DNA of 64,000 nucleotides from Mangrovibrevibacter kandeliae (GTDB lineage: Bacteria > Pseudomonadota > Alphaproteobacteria > Rhizobiales > Rhizobiaceae): contig NZ_JANIFJ010000003.1 of NCBI RefSeq assembly GCF_024519155.1, forward strand, positions 372,001-436,000, in the 5' to 3' direction. How positions within the stretch are numbered: position 1 is the stretch's first letter; each line of letters opens with the position of its first letter. A program made the position numbers and the translations under genes. Shown here one piece after another: positions 36,926-45,274 of the stretch. A model generated the notes under the pieces. That model worked only from the letters and a program-made list of their open reading frames with translations, was not told where the DNA came from and searched no databases.

Positions 36926-37764
36926 AGCCAGAATACGATCTTGTTCTTGTAGCGGATGAAGGCGAGGAAGGTGAGGAGCCAGCCGCCGACCAGCGTTGCC
37001 ACCACCACCGCCAGCGACAGGTGGCTCGGCACCGACCCGAGCAACGGGTCGCGGATCACCGCGATGAAGTGGGTGAAGGGATTGAACTCGGCTACGGCAC
37101 CCTGCCCGCCCAGGGCGGTTTGCGGCCACAGGATCGGCGTCGCCAGGAAGACGATGAGCATGATCGGCGAAATCAGCTGGCTCACGTCGCGAAAACCCGC
37201 TCCCACGATGCCGAAGATCAGGTTCACCCATATGCCGTTGAGGAAGTACAGGAGCAGCCCGGGGATCAGAAAGAGGAGCGCCGACGTCGGTTCGATACCG
37301 ACGAGGAGCGCGACGCCGATGAAGACGACGAACTTGATGCAGAACTCGATGAACAGCCGCAGGGTGTAGCGGTAGACGCTGAAGGAGATGGGCAGAGCCC
37401 GCTCCTTCAGGATACCCGCAGAGCTGATGAACACCGAGCTGCCGCCCTGGATACAGGCGGAGATGAAGAACCAGCAGGTGAGGCCTGCGGTGATGTAGGG
37501 GTACCCCTCGCTCGGGGGCCAGGACAGAAGCGCCCCGTAGACGTAGCCGAGGGCGGCAACGGTGACCGCAAGGCCGAGGATCGCCCACAGCGGCCCGAGC
37601 GCGGTGCGCTTGGTCTCCTGCAGGAAGTCGCGCCAGCCGAGCAGGCACCAGGTGTGCCAGAGCCGGGCGCCCGCCCAGAGATCGGCCAAGGCCTCGGCGA
37701 GCTTGCCGCCGAAGGTCTCCGACGCGTTGTAGACGTCCTGGCTCTCCATCGGTGCGCCGCGCAT
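36922..37764 (-). CDS. Polysaccharide ABC exporter permease, Wzm type
   Basis: A 280-residue ABC-2 type permease with six likely membrane helices and the family features WRDFLQETKRTALGPLWAIL near the N-terminus and GILKERALPISFSVYRYTLR in the middle. With the adjacent ATPase it moves an undecaprenol- or lipid-linked polysaccharide across the inner membrane. Start set at the ATG giving MRGAPMESQD, with GGAG just upstream; an ATG five codons later is possible. The cupin gene ends 26 bases before. Confidence 0.91.
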   Translation of the reverse strand: MRGAPMESQDVYNASETFGGKLAEALADLWAGARLWHTWCLLGWRDFLQETKRTALGPLWAILGLAVTVAALGYVYGALLSWPPSEGYPYITAGLTCWFFISACIQGGSSVFISSAGILKERALPISFSVYRYTLRLFIEFCIKFVVFIGVALLVGIEPTSALLFLIPGLLLYFLNGIWVNLIFGIVGAGFRDVSQLISPIMLIVFLATPILWPQTALGGQGAVAEFNPFTHFIAVIRDPLLGSVPSHLSLAVVVATLVGGWLLTFLAFIRYKNKIVFWL

Positions 37765-37790
37765 CGCTCCAGATCTCACGTCGATACCGC

Positions 37791-38357
37791 TCAATTCCCA
37801 AGTCCGCTCAGATAGGCGCGGCCGGCCGCGGCATCGCTGGCCGGCGGGGCCCAGGGCGCCTCTTCCATGTCGCTCTTGACGAACGGACCGATCGTGCTCT
37901 CCACGAACACGAGAAGTTCGCTGCGGATGAGGAGGCTGTGATACCGCCCCGTCGGCATCCGGTAGAAAAACGGCAGTCCCGAGGCGGCAGCCCCCATGAC
38001 GAAGCGCTCGCTGACGCTGCCGTCCTCCTCGAAGACGAAAACCTCGGCCTCGCCTTCGATGACGACGAAGCTCTCCGACTTCGAGCGATGGCGATGTGGC
38101 GCGACGTAGGTGTCGCGATGGCTGACGATCAGCATGTCGTGCTGGAATGCGTCTGCCGCGGGGTGAGCGCACAGCCGCGCCCGCCGGACCGCATTGGCAC
38201 GCGCCTGCGCCTTGAGGAAGCCGACGAGCCGATCATCGGCCACCACCAGGGGCTCCCGGCCATAGAAGATGCCGGGTGCGACCTCGGTCAGCGCCTCGCC
38301 GTCGACGAGGCCGCGCGGCGCAAGGCCCGAAGCGGTCGAGGCGGGACGATCCGCCAC
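37791..38357 (-). CDS. WbuC-like cupin-fold metalloprotein
   Basis: A 188-residue small cupin. VAPHRHRSKSESFVVIEGEAEVFVF contains the metal-binding His residues and Glu of cupin motif 1, and RYHSLLIRSELLVFVE is motif 2. The pattern matches the WbuC family found in O-antigen clusters, whose reaction is undefined. GTG start directly abuts the dehydrogenase stop (TGA then GTG), so the two are translated together and may act on the same sugar. Confidence 0.82.
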   Translation of the reverse strand: MADRPASTASGLAPRGLVDGEALTEVAPGIFYGREPLVVADDRLVGFLKAQARANAVRRARLCAHPAADAFQHDMLIVSHRDTYVAPHRHRSKSESFVVIEGEAEVFVFEEDGSVSERFVMGAAASGLPFFYRMPTGRYHSLLIRSELLVFVESTIGPFVKSDMEEAPWAPPASDAAAGRAYLSGLGN

Positions 38358-39404
38358 TCAGGGCTCCATTGTCACGAGCACGCGGCCCGCCTCGCCCGAG
38401 CGCACCACGTCGAGCGCCTCGTTGATGCGGTCGAGCGGAAACTCGTGGGTGATCAGACCCTCGAAGGACATCCGGCCGGCCGCTTCCAGCTTGGCGATAC
38501 GCGGGATGTCCCGGTCGGGCACGCTGTCGCCGCCCTCCGATCCCGTGAGGATCTTCTTGAAGTGCAGCGGCAGGGTGTAGATCGTGACCTTCTCCGACGG
38601 CACCCCGACGAGGACGCAGGTCCCCTTGCCCTGCGTGACCTCGTAGGCCGTCTCGATCACCTGCTTGACGCCGGTCGTCTCGATCACCTTGTCGGCGCCG
38701 CCGGCGCCCACGATGTCGCGGATCGCAGCGGCGATGTCCGGTGTCGTGGTCGGATTGAAGACGTGGGTCGCGCCGAAACGCTTGGCCATCTCGAGCTTCG
38801 CCTCGACGAGATCGACGGCGACGACCGGATAGGCACCCGTCAGCGACGCGCACTGGACCATGTTCAGGCCGACGCCGCCGGCGCCGAACACCACCACCGA
38901 GTCGCCGAGGGCCACCTTGGCATCGTTCTGGATGACGCCCAGCGCCGTCGTCACGGCACAGCCGAGCAACGGCGCAACCTTCGGATCGAAGCTCGTGGGA
39001 AGCAGCGTCACCCGGTTCTCGGACACGACGGCGTGGTCGTTGAAGGTCGTCACCCACCCGGCGTTGAGCTTCTGGCCCCGCCAGGAATAGGCCGGCGGCT
39101 TCGACTGGATGCCCTTGCTGGGCCGCCAATGCAGCACCACCGTGTCGCCTTCGGCCACGGTGGTGACTCCCGGGCCGATCTCCAGGACGGTGGCGGTCGC
39201 CTCATGCCCGAGAAGATGCGGCAGATACTTGTCCGGTCCCTTCACCGCAGCAATCTCGTTGATCTGCGCGCCGCAGATCGACGTGTAATGGATCTTCACC
39301 AGAACCTGTCCGGCTTCGAGCGTCTCCGGCAGGTCGAACTCGTCGACCACCAGCGGGGCCCTCGACTCCACCAGGATCGCACCCTTTGCGCGCTGCACTT
39401 TCAT
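38358..39404 (-). CDS. Zinc-type medium-chain dehydrogenase lacking structural zinc cysteines
   Basis: A 348-residue MDR-family oxidoreductase. Catalytic zinc ligands appear as Cys44 (SICGAQ) and His67-Glu68 (LGHEAT), and the cofactor site as VVFGAGGVGLNMVQ. The four-cysteine structural-zinc lobe that normally follows is missing: the stretch after VVLHWRPSKG contains no cysteine. Relatives occur in LPS clusters beside transketolase halves. It may oxidise or reduce an NDP-sugar or a polyol in this operon; substrate not known. ATG start at MKVQRAKGAI. Confidence 0.85.
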   Translation of the reverse strand: MKVQRAKGAILVESRAPLVVDEFDLPETLEAGQVLVKIHYTSICGAQINEIAAVKGPDKYLPHLLGHEATATVLEIGPGVTTVAEGDTVVLHWRPSKGIQSKPPAYSWRGQKLNAGWVTTFNDHAVVSENRVTLLPTSFDPKVAPLLGCAVTTALGVIQNDAKVALGDSVVVFGAGGVGLNMVQCASLTGAYPVVAVDLVEAKLEMAKRFGATHVFNPTTTPDIAAAIRDIVGAGGADKVIETTGVKQVIETAYEVTQGKGTCVLVGVPSEKVTIYTLPLHFKKILTGSEGGDSVPDRDIPRIAKLEAAGRMSFEGLITHEFPLDRINEALDVVRSGEAGRVLVTMEP

Positions 39405-39549
39405 CGCTTGGAGACTCCATCGGATTGCGCGCCGCACCCGCTTGGGATCGGTGCCGCGTCGTTTGCCACCCGCCCCCGGCGGATGCCGGCGGGGCGGATG
39501 CTCGCATGGTCGGGAGGACGGTCGGCCGAAGCGGCCGGATGCCCTGCCA

Positions 39550-40215
39550 CTATTCCATATAGATGAACTCGTAGTCTCCGGTGTAACCGAAGTGGTTATA
39601 CAACCAGATCCACTCGGCAGTGTCGAGGAAGGACTCGGCAGTGAGCGCCCAGCACTGCAGATTGAAGAGCTCCTGCTCGTTGCGATAGCTCTCGAGCATG
39701 ACATAGGCCGCCTTGCCCACGCGCTCGACTTCCGCCAGCGCCGTCTTCAGCTCGAACAGACGCAGATTGTGGAACGTGGCGAGCGAGATCACCAGGTCGA
39801 AAGCCTTGTCCCCGAACGGATAGGCGTCCTGTGCGCGGTAGATGAACAGGTCGTCCTTCACTTCGGGCTTGGCGTCGGCGAGGCCGTGATGCGAAATGTC
39901 GAAGCCGGTGACCTTCAGGCCCGGCAGGATCTTCTTCATCTCGTAGAGCAGAAACGCCTTGCCGCAACCGACGTCGAGGACGCTCGACTCGTTGGTCAGG
40001 CCGTAGGTGTCGATCAGCGCCTGCGCGACCGGCGTCCAGCGGCCCTCGAGATAGCGGTAGCCGCCATAGCCGAAGCGCCGGTCGCCGTCCCAGTAGTCGG
40101 ACTCGTACTCCTTCGCCTTCAGCATGCACGTGACCTTATCGTCGACCATGCGCGCGATGTAGTCGCGCTTGGTCATACGATGCAGCGGCGTAACGATGTT
40201 CAGAAGGCGACCCAT
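39550..40215 (-). CDS. Class I SAM-dependent methyltransferase
   Basis: A 221-residue methyltransferase with motif I SSVLDVGCGKAFLLYE, VTGFDISHHGLADAK, and ISLATFHNL. The N-terminus (TCMLKAKEYESDYWDGDRRFGYGGYRY) resembles small methyltransferases found with split transketolases in polysaccharide loci. I took the ATG at 40215 with AGGAT upstream; the frame continues open upstream through the transketolase gene but without meaning. It lies 62 bases after the transketolase C-subunit gene. Confidence 0.85.
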   Translation of the reverse strand: MGRLLNIVTPLHRMTKRDYIARMVDDKVTCMLKAKEYESDYWDGDRRFGYGGYRYLEGRWTPVAQALIDTYGLTNESSVLDVGCGKAFLLYEMKKILPGLKVTGFDISHHGLADAKPEVKDDLFIYRAQDAYPFGDKAFDLVISLATFHNLRLFELKTALAEVERVGKAAYVMLESYRNEQELFNLQCWALTAESFLDTAEWIWLYNHFGYTGDYEFIYME

Positions 40216-40277
40216 TCGGATGATCCTGTTTGCAAAGGGACGTGGAGGTCCAGCGCGGCGTGGGAGCCGGCCGGTCG

Positions 40278-41222
40278 TCAGGCGGGGAAACTGTCGAGGG
40301 TTTCGCGGATGGACGCGGCGATACCGTCGGGCGACAGGCCGTTGTCGGCCAGGATGTCGTCCTGCGACCCATAAAGCTTGGCGAAGGCGTCGCGCAGACC
40401 GAGCTTGCGCATCGGCGGCAGTCTCGCGCCGCCCTTCTCGCACATCAGGTCGATCACGGCACTGCCGAGCCCGCCGATGACCGTATGCTCCTCGATGACG
40501 AAGACGGCGCGGGCCCGGCCGGCGCGCTCGAGCACCAGCGCCTCGTCCAGCGGCTTGATCGTGTGGATGTGGACCACCTCGACGGCGTGCCCCTCGCGCT
40601 CCAGCGCCTCGGCGGCTTCCAGCGCCCGTGCGGTCATCACGCCGCAGGAGATGAGCAGGATCGGATCGGACGCCTCCGACGGCTTCAGCACGATCCCCTT
40701 GCCGATGGCAAAGCCGTGACGCTCGTCGCTCACGACCGGGTCGCCGCCCTTGCCGAGGCGGATATAGATCGGATGCGGCCAGTCGAGCGTGGCGCGCATC
40801 AGCCGTTTCATCTCCTCGGCGTCGGACACCGCGGTCACCGTCATGTTCGGCAGCGCCCGCATGATGGCGAAGTCCTCGACCGCAAGATGGGTCGGCCCGA
40901 GCGGCGCGTAGACGACACCGCCGCCGTTGGCGATCAGCCGCACCGGCAGATGGTGCAGGCAGAGGTCCATCGCGACCTGCTCGTAGCAGCGCCGGGTGAT
41001 GAAGGTGGCGATGGTGTTGACGTACGGCATGTGACCGTCCATCGCCATGCCGGCAGCCATCCCGATGATGTGCTGCTCCATCACGCCTTCCATGTAGTGG
41101 CGGTCCGGAAACTCCTGCTTCATCTCGTCCAGCAGGCCGGGGCTGAGGTCCGAGCCGATGAAGACGACGCGCGGGTCCGTCTTGGCCAGCTCGTAGACCA
41201 TGTCGAGACAGGTCTTTCTCAT
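40278..41222 (-). CDS. Transketolase-like C-terminal subunit
   Basis: A 314-residue protein equal to the pyrimidine-binding and C-terminal domains of transketolase: MEGVMEQHIIGMAAGMAMDG carries the catalytic Glu that activates thiamine diphosphate, and VVHIHTIKPLD and VIEEHTVIGGLGSAV mark the C-terminal domain. Its ATG overlaps the stop of the N-terminal half (ATGA), so the halves are made together as a heteromer. Stand-alone split transketolases are known in glycan clusters and in apulose metabolism; here a role in ketol transfer to or from a sugar nucleotide is inferred. Confidence 0.9.
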   Translation of the reverse strand: MRKTCLDMVYELAKTDPRVVFIGSDLSPGLLDEMKQEFPDRHYMEGVMEQHIIGMAAGMAMDGHMPYVNTIATFITRRCYEQVAMDLCLHHLPVRLIANGGGVVYAPLGPTHLAVEDFAIMRALPNMTVTAVSDAEEMKRLMRATLDWPHPIYIRLGKGGDPVVSDERHGFAIGKGIVLKPSEASDPILLISCGVMTARALEAAEALEREGHAVEVVHIHTIKPLDEALVLERAGRARAVFVIEEHTVIGGLGSAVIDLMCEKGGARLPPMRKLGLRDAFAKLYGSQDDILADNGLSPDGIAASIRETLDSFPA

Positions 41223-42064
41223 GCGCGACCCCCGAGCGCCGCATGGATCTCGGCGAGCTGTTCCGGTTTGAACTTGGCGTGGTGGTGCCACTTCGGCTGA
41301 CCCTCGGCGAAGGGGATGCCCTTGCCCTTCACCGTGTGACAGATGATCGCCGTAGGCCGCTCGTTGCTCAGCGGCAATCGGCCGTAGACCTCCGACAGGG
41401 CCGACAGGTCGTGGCCGTTGACCTCGACTGCGGCGAAGCCGAAGCTCGTCCACTTGTCGGCCAGCGGCTCGAGATCCTGGATCTCCCGTGTCGGCCCGGC
41501 CGACTGGATCTTGTTGTAGTCGATGATCGCGGTCAGGTTGGTCAGGCGATGCTTGCCGGCGCACATCGCCGCTTCCCACACCGATCCCTCGTTGATCTCG
41601 CCATCGCCCATCACCACGAAGACGCGGCTGTCGCGCTTCTGCATGCGGGCCGAGAGCGCCAGGCCGACGCCGATCGGCAAGCCGTGGCCGAGCGCGCCGG
41701 TGGACGCTTCGACACCGGGGATCTTGCTGCGCTCGGGGTGGCCGCCGAGGATGCCGTCGGCATGGCAGAACTTGTCGAGTTCGGCGACGTCGAAGAACCC
41801 CTTGTCGGCGAGCAGCGCGTAGAGCCCGAGGCACCCGTGCCCCTTCGACAGGATGAAGCGGTCGCGCTCGAGCCAGTCCGGCTGTTCGGGCCGATACCGC
41901 AGGACGTCGTCGAACAGGACGCGCAGGATCTCCACCAGCGACATGGACGAGCCGACATGGCCACGATTGCCGCCGACAAGGCCCCGGACGATGAGCCTGC
42001 GCAGATAGAGCGACCGCTCGTCGAGCGACGTCGTCTTGCTGGCCTCGATCAAGCTATGCACCAT
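41219..42064 (-). CDS. Transketolase-like N-terminal subunit
   Basis: A 281-residue protein with the thiamine diphosphate-binding half: SKGHGCLGLYALLAD, the ThDP motif VMGDGEINEGSVWEAAM and DYNKIQ, and STGALGHGLPIGVGLAL. It ends where the pyrimidine domain of full transketolase would begin. GGGAAG precedes the ATG at 42064; the frame is open 24 codons further but poorly placed. The pair is fully separate from the housekeeping transketolase expected elsewhere. Position among methyltransferase, HAD and dehydrogenase genes points to sugar building rather than central metabolism. Confidence 0.9.
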   Translation of the reverse strand: MVHSLIEASKTTSLDERSLYLRRLIVRGLVGGNRGHVGSSMSLVEILRVLFDDVLRYRPEQPDWLERDRFILSKGHGCLGLYALLADKGFFDVAELDKFCHADGILGGHPERSKIPGVEASTGALGHGLPIGVGLALSARMQKRDSRVFVVMGDGEINEGSVWEAAMCAGKHRLTNLTAIIDYNKIQSAGPTREIQDLEPLADKWTSFGFAAVEVNGHDLSALSEVYGRLPLSNERPTAIICHTVKGKGIPFAEGQPKWHHHAKFKPEQLAEIHAALGGRA

Positions 42065-42116
42065 ACGCTTCCCTGCGGTTGCTGCCGGCGTGGCCGCCTC
42101 GTTGTGCCAGAGCCAG

Positions 42117-42740
42117 TTAAATCCTCGCGCCGGCAATGTCTACCAGTTCCAGCCAGTCCCGCCCGAGCCCCAAACCGGCGATCGGCGGGGGGTGATCGGG
42201 CGCGTACCAGAGCCGCTCGGTGGCCGCCGGAAAGGCAGGGTCGAGCAGCACTTCCGGCAGGTCGTCGATGAAGATCGTGCAGCCCAGCGCGGCGATGCGC
42301 GCGACCTTTGCGGCACGCGTCTCCTCGAACACCACGTCGCCCGGCGCAAAACCGAATCCGTCTGTGGCAAAGAAGCCACGACGGTCGAGGAAGTCTCGCG
42401 CCGCCTGCCACAGGTCGACGCGCTCCGCGTCGAAGTGCCCATGCCGGGTCTTGTGGCTGATCACGGTCATGCGGACCCCCGCGGCGCGCATCCGCGAGAG
42501 GAAGGTCTCCACGCCCGGCTGCAGCCGGGCCTCCTCGATGTAGCGGCCGTAGAGCTGTCCCTGGAGGCGCATCCAGGCCTCCTCCCCGCCCAGTTCGCGC
42601 AGCCGTGTCTTGACCGCGGCCTTGCTGCGGAGCTGCGAGCCGGCAGGCAGAAGGCCGACGCGCTCCGCCACGGTGGCGAAGGCGTCCTCGTAATCGATGA
42701 TCGTGTTGTCGAGGTCGATGCCGATATGGACGTCTGCCAT
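42117..42740 (-). CDS. HAD superfamily hydrolase
   Basis: A 207-residue HAD protein: motif I GIDLDNTIIDYEDAF with the nucleophile Asp, motif II ISHKTR, and an acidic IFIDDLPEVL as motif III. The conserved second Asp is in place, so it is likely an active phosphatase. It sits 52 bases before the transketolase pair and may remove phosphate from a sugar phosphate made or used there. Start at ATG 42740 (MADVHIG); one nine codons earlier is open. Confidence 0.8.
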   Translation of the reverse strand: MADVHIGIDLDNTIIDYEDAFATVAERVGLLPAGSQLRSKAAVKTRLRELGGEEAWMRLQGQLYGRYIEEARLQPGVETFLSRMRAAGVRMTVISHKTRHGHFDAERVDLWQAARDFLDRRGFFATDGFGFAPGDVVFEETRAAKVARIAALGCTIFIDDLPEVLLDPAFPAATERLWYAPDHPPPIAGLGLGRDWLELVDIAGARI

Positions 42741-42763
42741 GGGACGCTCGGGCTGCCGCCGGT

Positions 42764-43945
42764 TCAACGACGCGTCAGCGACAGGTAGACGGTCTCGCGG
42801 CCGAAGAGCGGACCGAACGCAGCCATGTCGCGGACCGCCTCGGCGCTCGGCTCCGGCATGCGCCAGACGGCTTCGAGTTCGGTGACGGCGGCCGCCAGAG
42901 CGGCATCGATCTCCGACAGGAGCGCCGCGATGCGCGCGAGGTCGTCGCCGATCGCGCGGCCCAGTGCGTCGCGCTCGTCCGTGCTTGCGGCCTCACGGGC
43001 ACGCTGCCAGGCGAGCGAGCGACGGTGCAGCTCGGCGAAGGCGGCTTCGAGCGCCTGCGTCGTCGCGTCCTGGCGCGGCGGCAGAAGCCGGCGGTGATCG
43101 ATGAAGCTCGCCACGTTCGCGGCTGCCGCCTCCGACAAGACGGCATCGAAGGCACGGTGTTCCCCGACCAGGCTCTTGAACCAGCGCCAGTCGGCCGCGA
43201 AGCGGGGAAAGCTCGCGAGAGCCTCCATCCGCTCGCCCACCGTCGCGAGCACGGTCTCCAACGGCAGCGCGACGTTGAGGTAGTGCGGGTTCATCACGCA
43301 GTCATGCACCCAATCGCGGTGGCTGCGGGTCATGGCCGGCATGGTCGCCAGATGCGGGCCGAACACCTCCACCATCGTTTCGGTGGTTCGCTCGAAGTCG
43401 TCCGTCTCCGGCATGATCCGCAGCGCCAGGAGCTTGCGCATCACGTTTGGAAAGAAGCCCGAGAGCGGCACGTAGGTGATCACCAGGACGCCGCCGGGCG
43501 CCACGAGACCGACGAGCTTGTCGAGCAGCTCGAGCTCGTCGGCCCGCGCACCCAGCCAGTTCTCGCAGATGACGATGTCGTACTGGCGCCCCGGCTCGAA
43601 GTCCTGAAGCGTCTGCGGCACGATCACCGGCCGTGTGTGCGGCACCTCGGAGAGTGCGGCATAGGCGGCTTCGATGTCGCGCCGGCCGGTCGGGTTCGGC
43701 TCGACGAGCGTCAGGCTCGCCGGCCGCTGCGCGGCCAGATACAGGCTGTTCTGCCCGGAACCGGCAGCGACCTCGAGCACGTCGACATTGCGGAAGGCTG
43801 CGGGCGGAAGTCCGAGGGATCGATAGAGCGAGTCCCGGCGATCGAAATGCTCGGAAAGATTGTGCATCTGGTAATGCACCGGGGAAATTCCCCGGGCGAC
43901 GTAATAATCCAGATGTCCTTCGGTGCCTGACGTCGAGATGCTCAA
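42764..43945 (-). CDS. SAM-dependent methyltransferase with long C-terminal extension
   Basis: A 393-residue protein. SAM motif I VDVLEVAAGSGQNSLYLA and VVITYVPLSGFF mark a class I methyltransferase in the first 200 residues; the rest is helical and of unknown role. N-terminus DYYVARGISPVHYQMHNLSEHFDRRDSLYR is distinctive but unassigned to me. I chose a TTG at 43945 because AGGGGAGAG stands just before it; the GTG 11 codons earlier lacks such a site. It is the first gene of the leftward operon, divergent from a GT4 gene across 116 bases that must hold both promoters. Confidence 0.78.
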   Translation of the reverse strand: MSISTSGTEGHLDYYVARGISPVHYQMHNLSEHFDRRDSLYRSLGLPPAAFRNVDVLEVAAGSGQNSLYLAAQRPASLTLVEPNPTGRRDIEAAYAALSEVPHTRPVIVPQTLQDFEPGRQYDIVICENWLGARADELELLDKLVGLVAPGGVLVITYVPLSGFFPNVMRKLLALRIMPETDDFERTTETMVEVFGPHLATMPAMTRSHRDWVHDCVMNPHYLNVALPLETVLATVGERMEALASFPRFAADWRWFKSLVGEHRAFDAVLSEAAAANVASFIDHRRLLPPRQDATTQALEAAFAELHRRSLAWQRAREAASTDERDALGRAIGDDLARIAALLSEIDAALAAAVTELEAVWRMPEPSAEAVRDMAAFGPLFGRETVYLSLTRR

Positions 43946-44061
43946 TGTCTCTCCCCTGTCAGCAGAGTGAACTTTCACGCTGGCGGTGTTAGGCGGTTTG
44001 CGCCCGGAAATCCAGCCGCAGGCTTCGAGCGCCTGCGGCGGCCCAGTGGAGAGATGTTGCG

Positions 44062-45213
44062 ATGCGGGATGTCGAGGAGCCGGCCGAGACGGCAGAGAAG
44101 GCGGATCCGCTTCGGGTGATGTTCCTCTATTGGGGCCGCCGCGGGCCGCTGTCGCGACTGACTCTGGACCTCGTGCGCTCGGCCGGCATGCGGAAGGACT
44201 TCCGGGCCTCGGTCTCGGTTTCGCGCAGCAACGAGCTGTATCGTGACTTCGAGGCGCTCGGCCCGGTGCTGCATCCGGTGTCCACCTTCGGCGGGGCGAG
44301 CGGAGCCGTGCTCGGCGCGTGGCGTCTGCCGCTCCTGCGCCACCAGCTCGCCCAGCGGCTCCGTCGCGACGGCACGGAGGTCGTCGTCACGCTGATGCCG
44401 CACGTCTGGACACCGTTCATCGTTCCGGCGGTCCGTGCGGCCGGCGCCCGGTACGCGACGGTCGTGCACGACGCCCTGCCGCATCCGGGCGACCGCCTGA
44501 CCGCGCTCGCCCAGACGATCCTGTCACGCGACGCAGGACGGGCCGACCTGGTGCTCACGCTCAGCGAGACGGTCAGCCGTCAGCTCAGGGCGCGCGCGCT
44601 CGCAGCGCCGGTGCACACCCTGTTCCACCCGCTTCTCCCCTACCGCACGGGTTCGGCGCTCACGGCGCCGCAGGACGGCAACCCCTGGCGCCTGCTCTTC
44701 TTCGGACGCATCCTGCCCTACAAGGGGCTGCCGCTCTTCGTCGACATGGTGGAGACGCTCGTCGCGGCCGGGCTGCCGGTCGAGGCCGGCGTCTTTGGAG
44801 CCGGAGACCTCGGCGACAGCGGCCCGCGGCTGCGGCGGCTCGGCGCCGAGATCGTGAATCGCTGGATCGCCGAAGATGAAATCGCGCCCATCCTGGCCCG
44901 CCATCACGTGATGATCCTGTCCCACACCGAAGCCAGCCAGTCCGGTGTCGCGGCCGCCGCGCTCGGCTCCGGCATGCCCGTCGTGGCGACGCCGGTCGGC
45001 GGGCTGCCCGAGCAGATCGAGCACGGCGTCACCGGCCTCGTCGCCCGCGACGTCTCGGCCGAGGCACTTGCAGCGGCGGTGACCGCGCTCGTCGGCGACC
45101 GCGGGATCTATGGGCGGATGGTCGAGGCGATCGAGCACCGGCAGTCCGCCGCGTCGCTGCCGGCCTTTCTCGACGCGTTGCACGAAGCGATCGTCACGCA
45201 CGCACGCGATTGA
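44062..45213 (+). CDS. GT4-family glycosyltransferase
   Basis: A 383-residue GT-B glycosyltransferase: RVMFLYWGRRGPLSRL at the N-terminus, RLLFFGRILPYKGLPLFVDMVE as the start of the second domain, and LSHTEASQSGVAAAALGSGMPVVATPVGGLPEQIEHGVTGL as the donor-binding block. The usual EAxxxG-glutamate is replaced within SHTEASQSGV, still with a Glu. GGAGAG lies 13 bases before the ATG. Single rightward gene between two leftward groups; presumed to extend the glycan. Confidence 0.87.
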   Translation: MRDVEEPAETAEKADPLRVMFLYWGRRGPLSRLTLDLVRSAGMRKDFRASVSVSRSNELYRDFEALGPVLHPVSTFGGASGAVLGAWRLPLLRHQLAQRLRRDGTEVVVTLMPHVWTPFIVPAVRAAGARYATVVHDALPHPGDRLTALAQTILSRDAGRADLVLTLSETVSRQLRARALAAPVHTLFHPLLPYRTGSALTAPQDGNPWRLLFFGRILPYKGLPLFVDMVETLVAAGLPVEAGVFGAGDLGDSGPRLRRLGAEIVNRWIAEDEIAPILARHHVMILSHTEASQSGVAAAALGSGMPVVATPVGGLPEQIEHGVTGLVARDVSAEALAAAVTALVGDRGIYGRMVEAIEHRQSAASLPAFLDALHEAIVTHARD

Positions 45214-45274
45214 CGGACATCGTCCGAAGCGGAACGAACCATGCGCTCGCATCGCCGTGCCGAAGGGGCGGCCT

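Noticed and set aside
36922-38172. A longer Wzm-type permease beginning near 38,172
   Set aside because: The extension lies entirely over the cupin gene, is rich in Arg/Pro and has no homology features; the permease begins at about 37,764.
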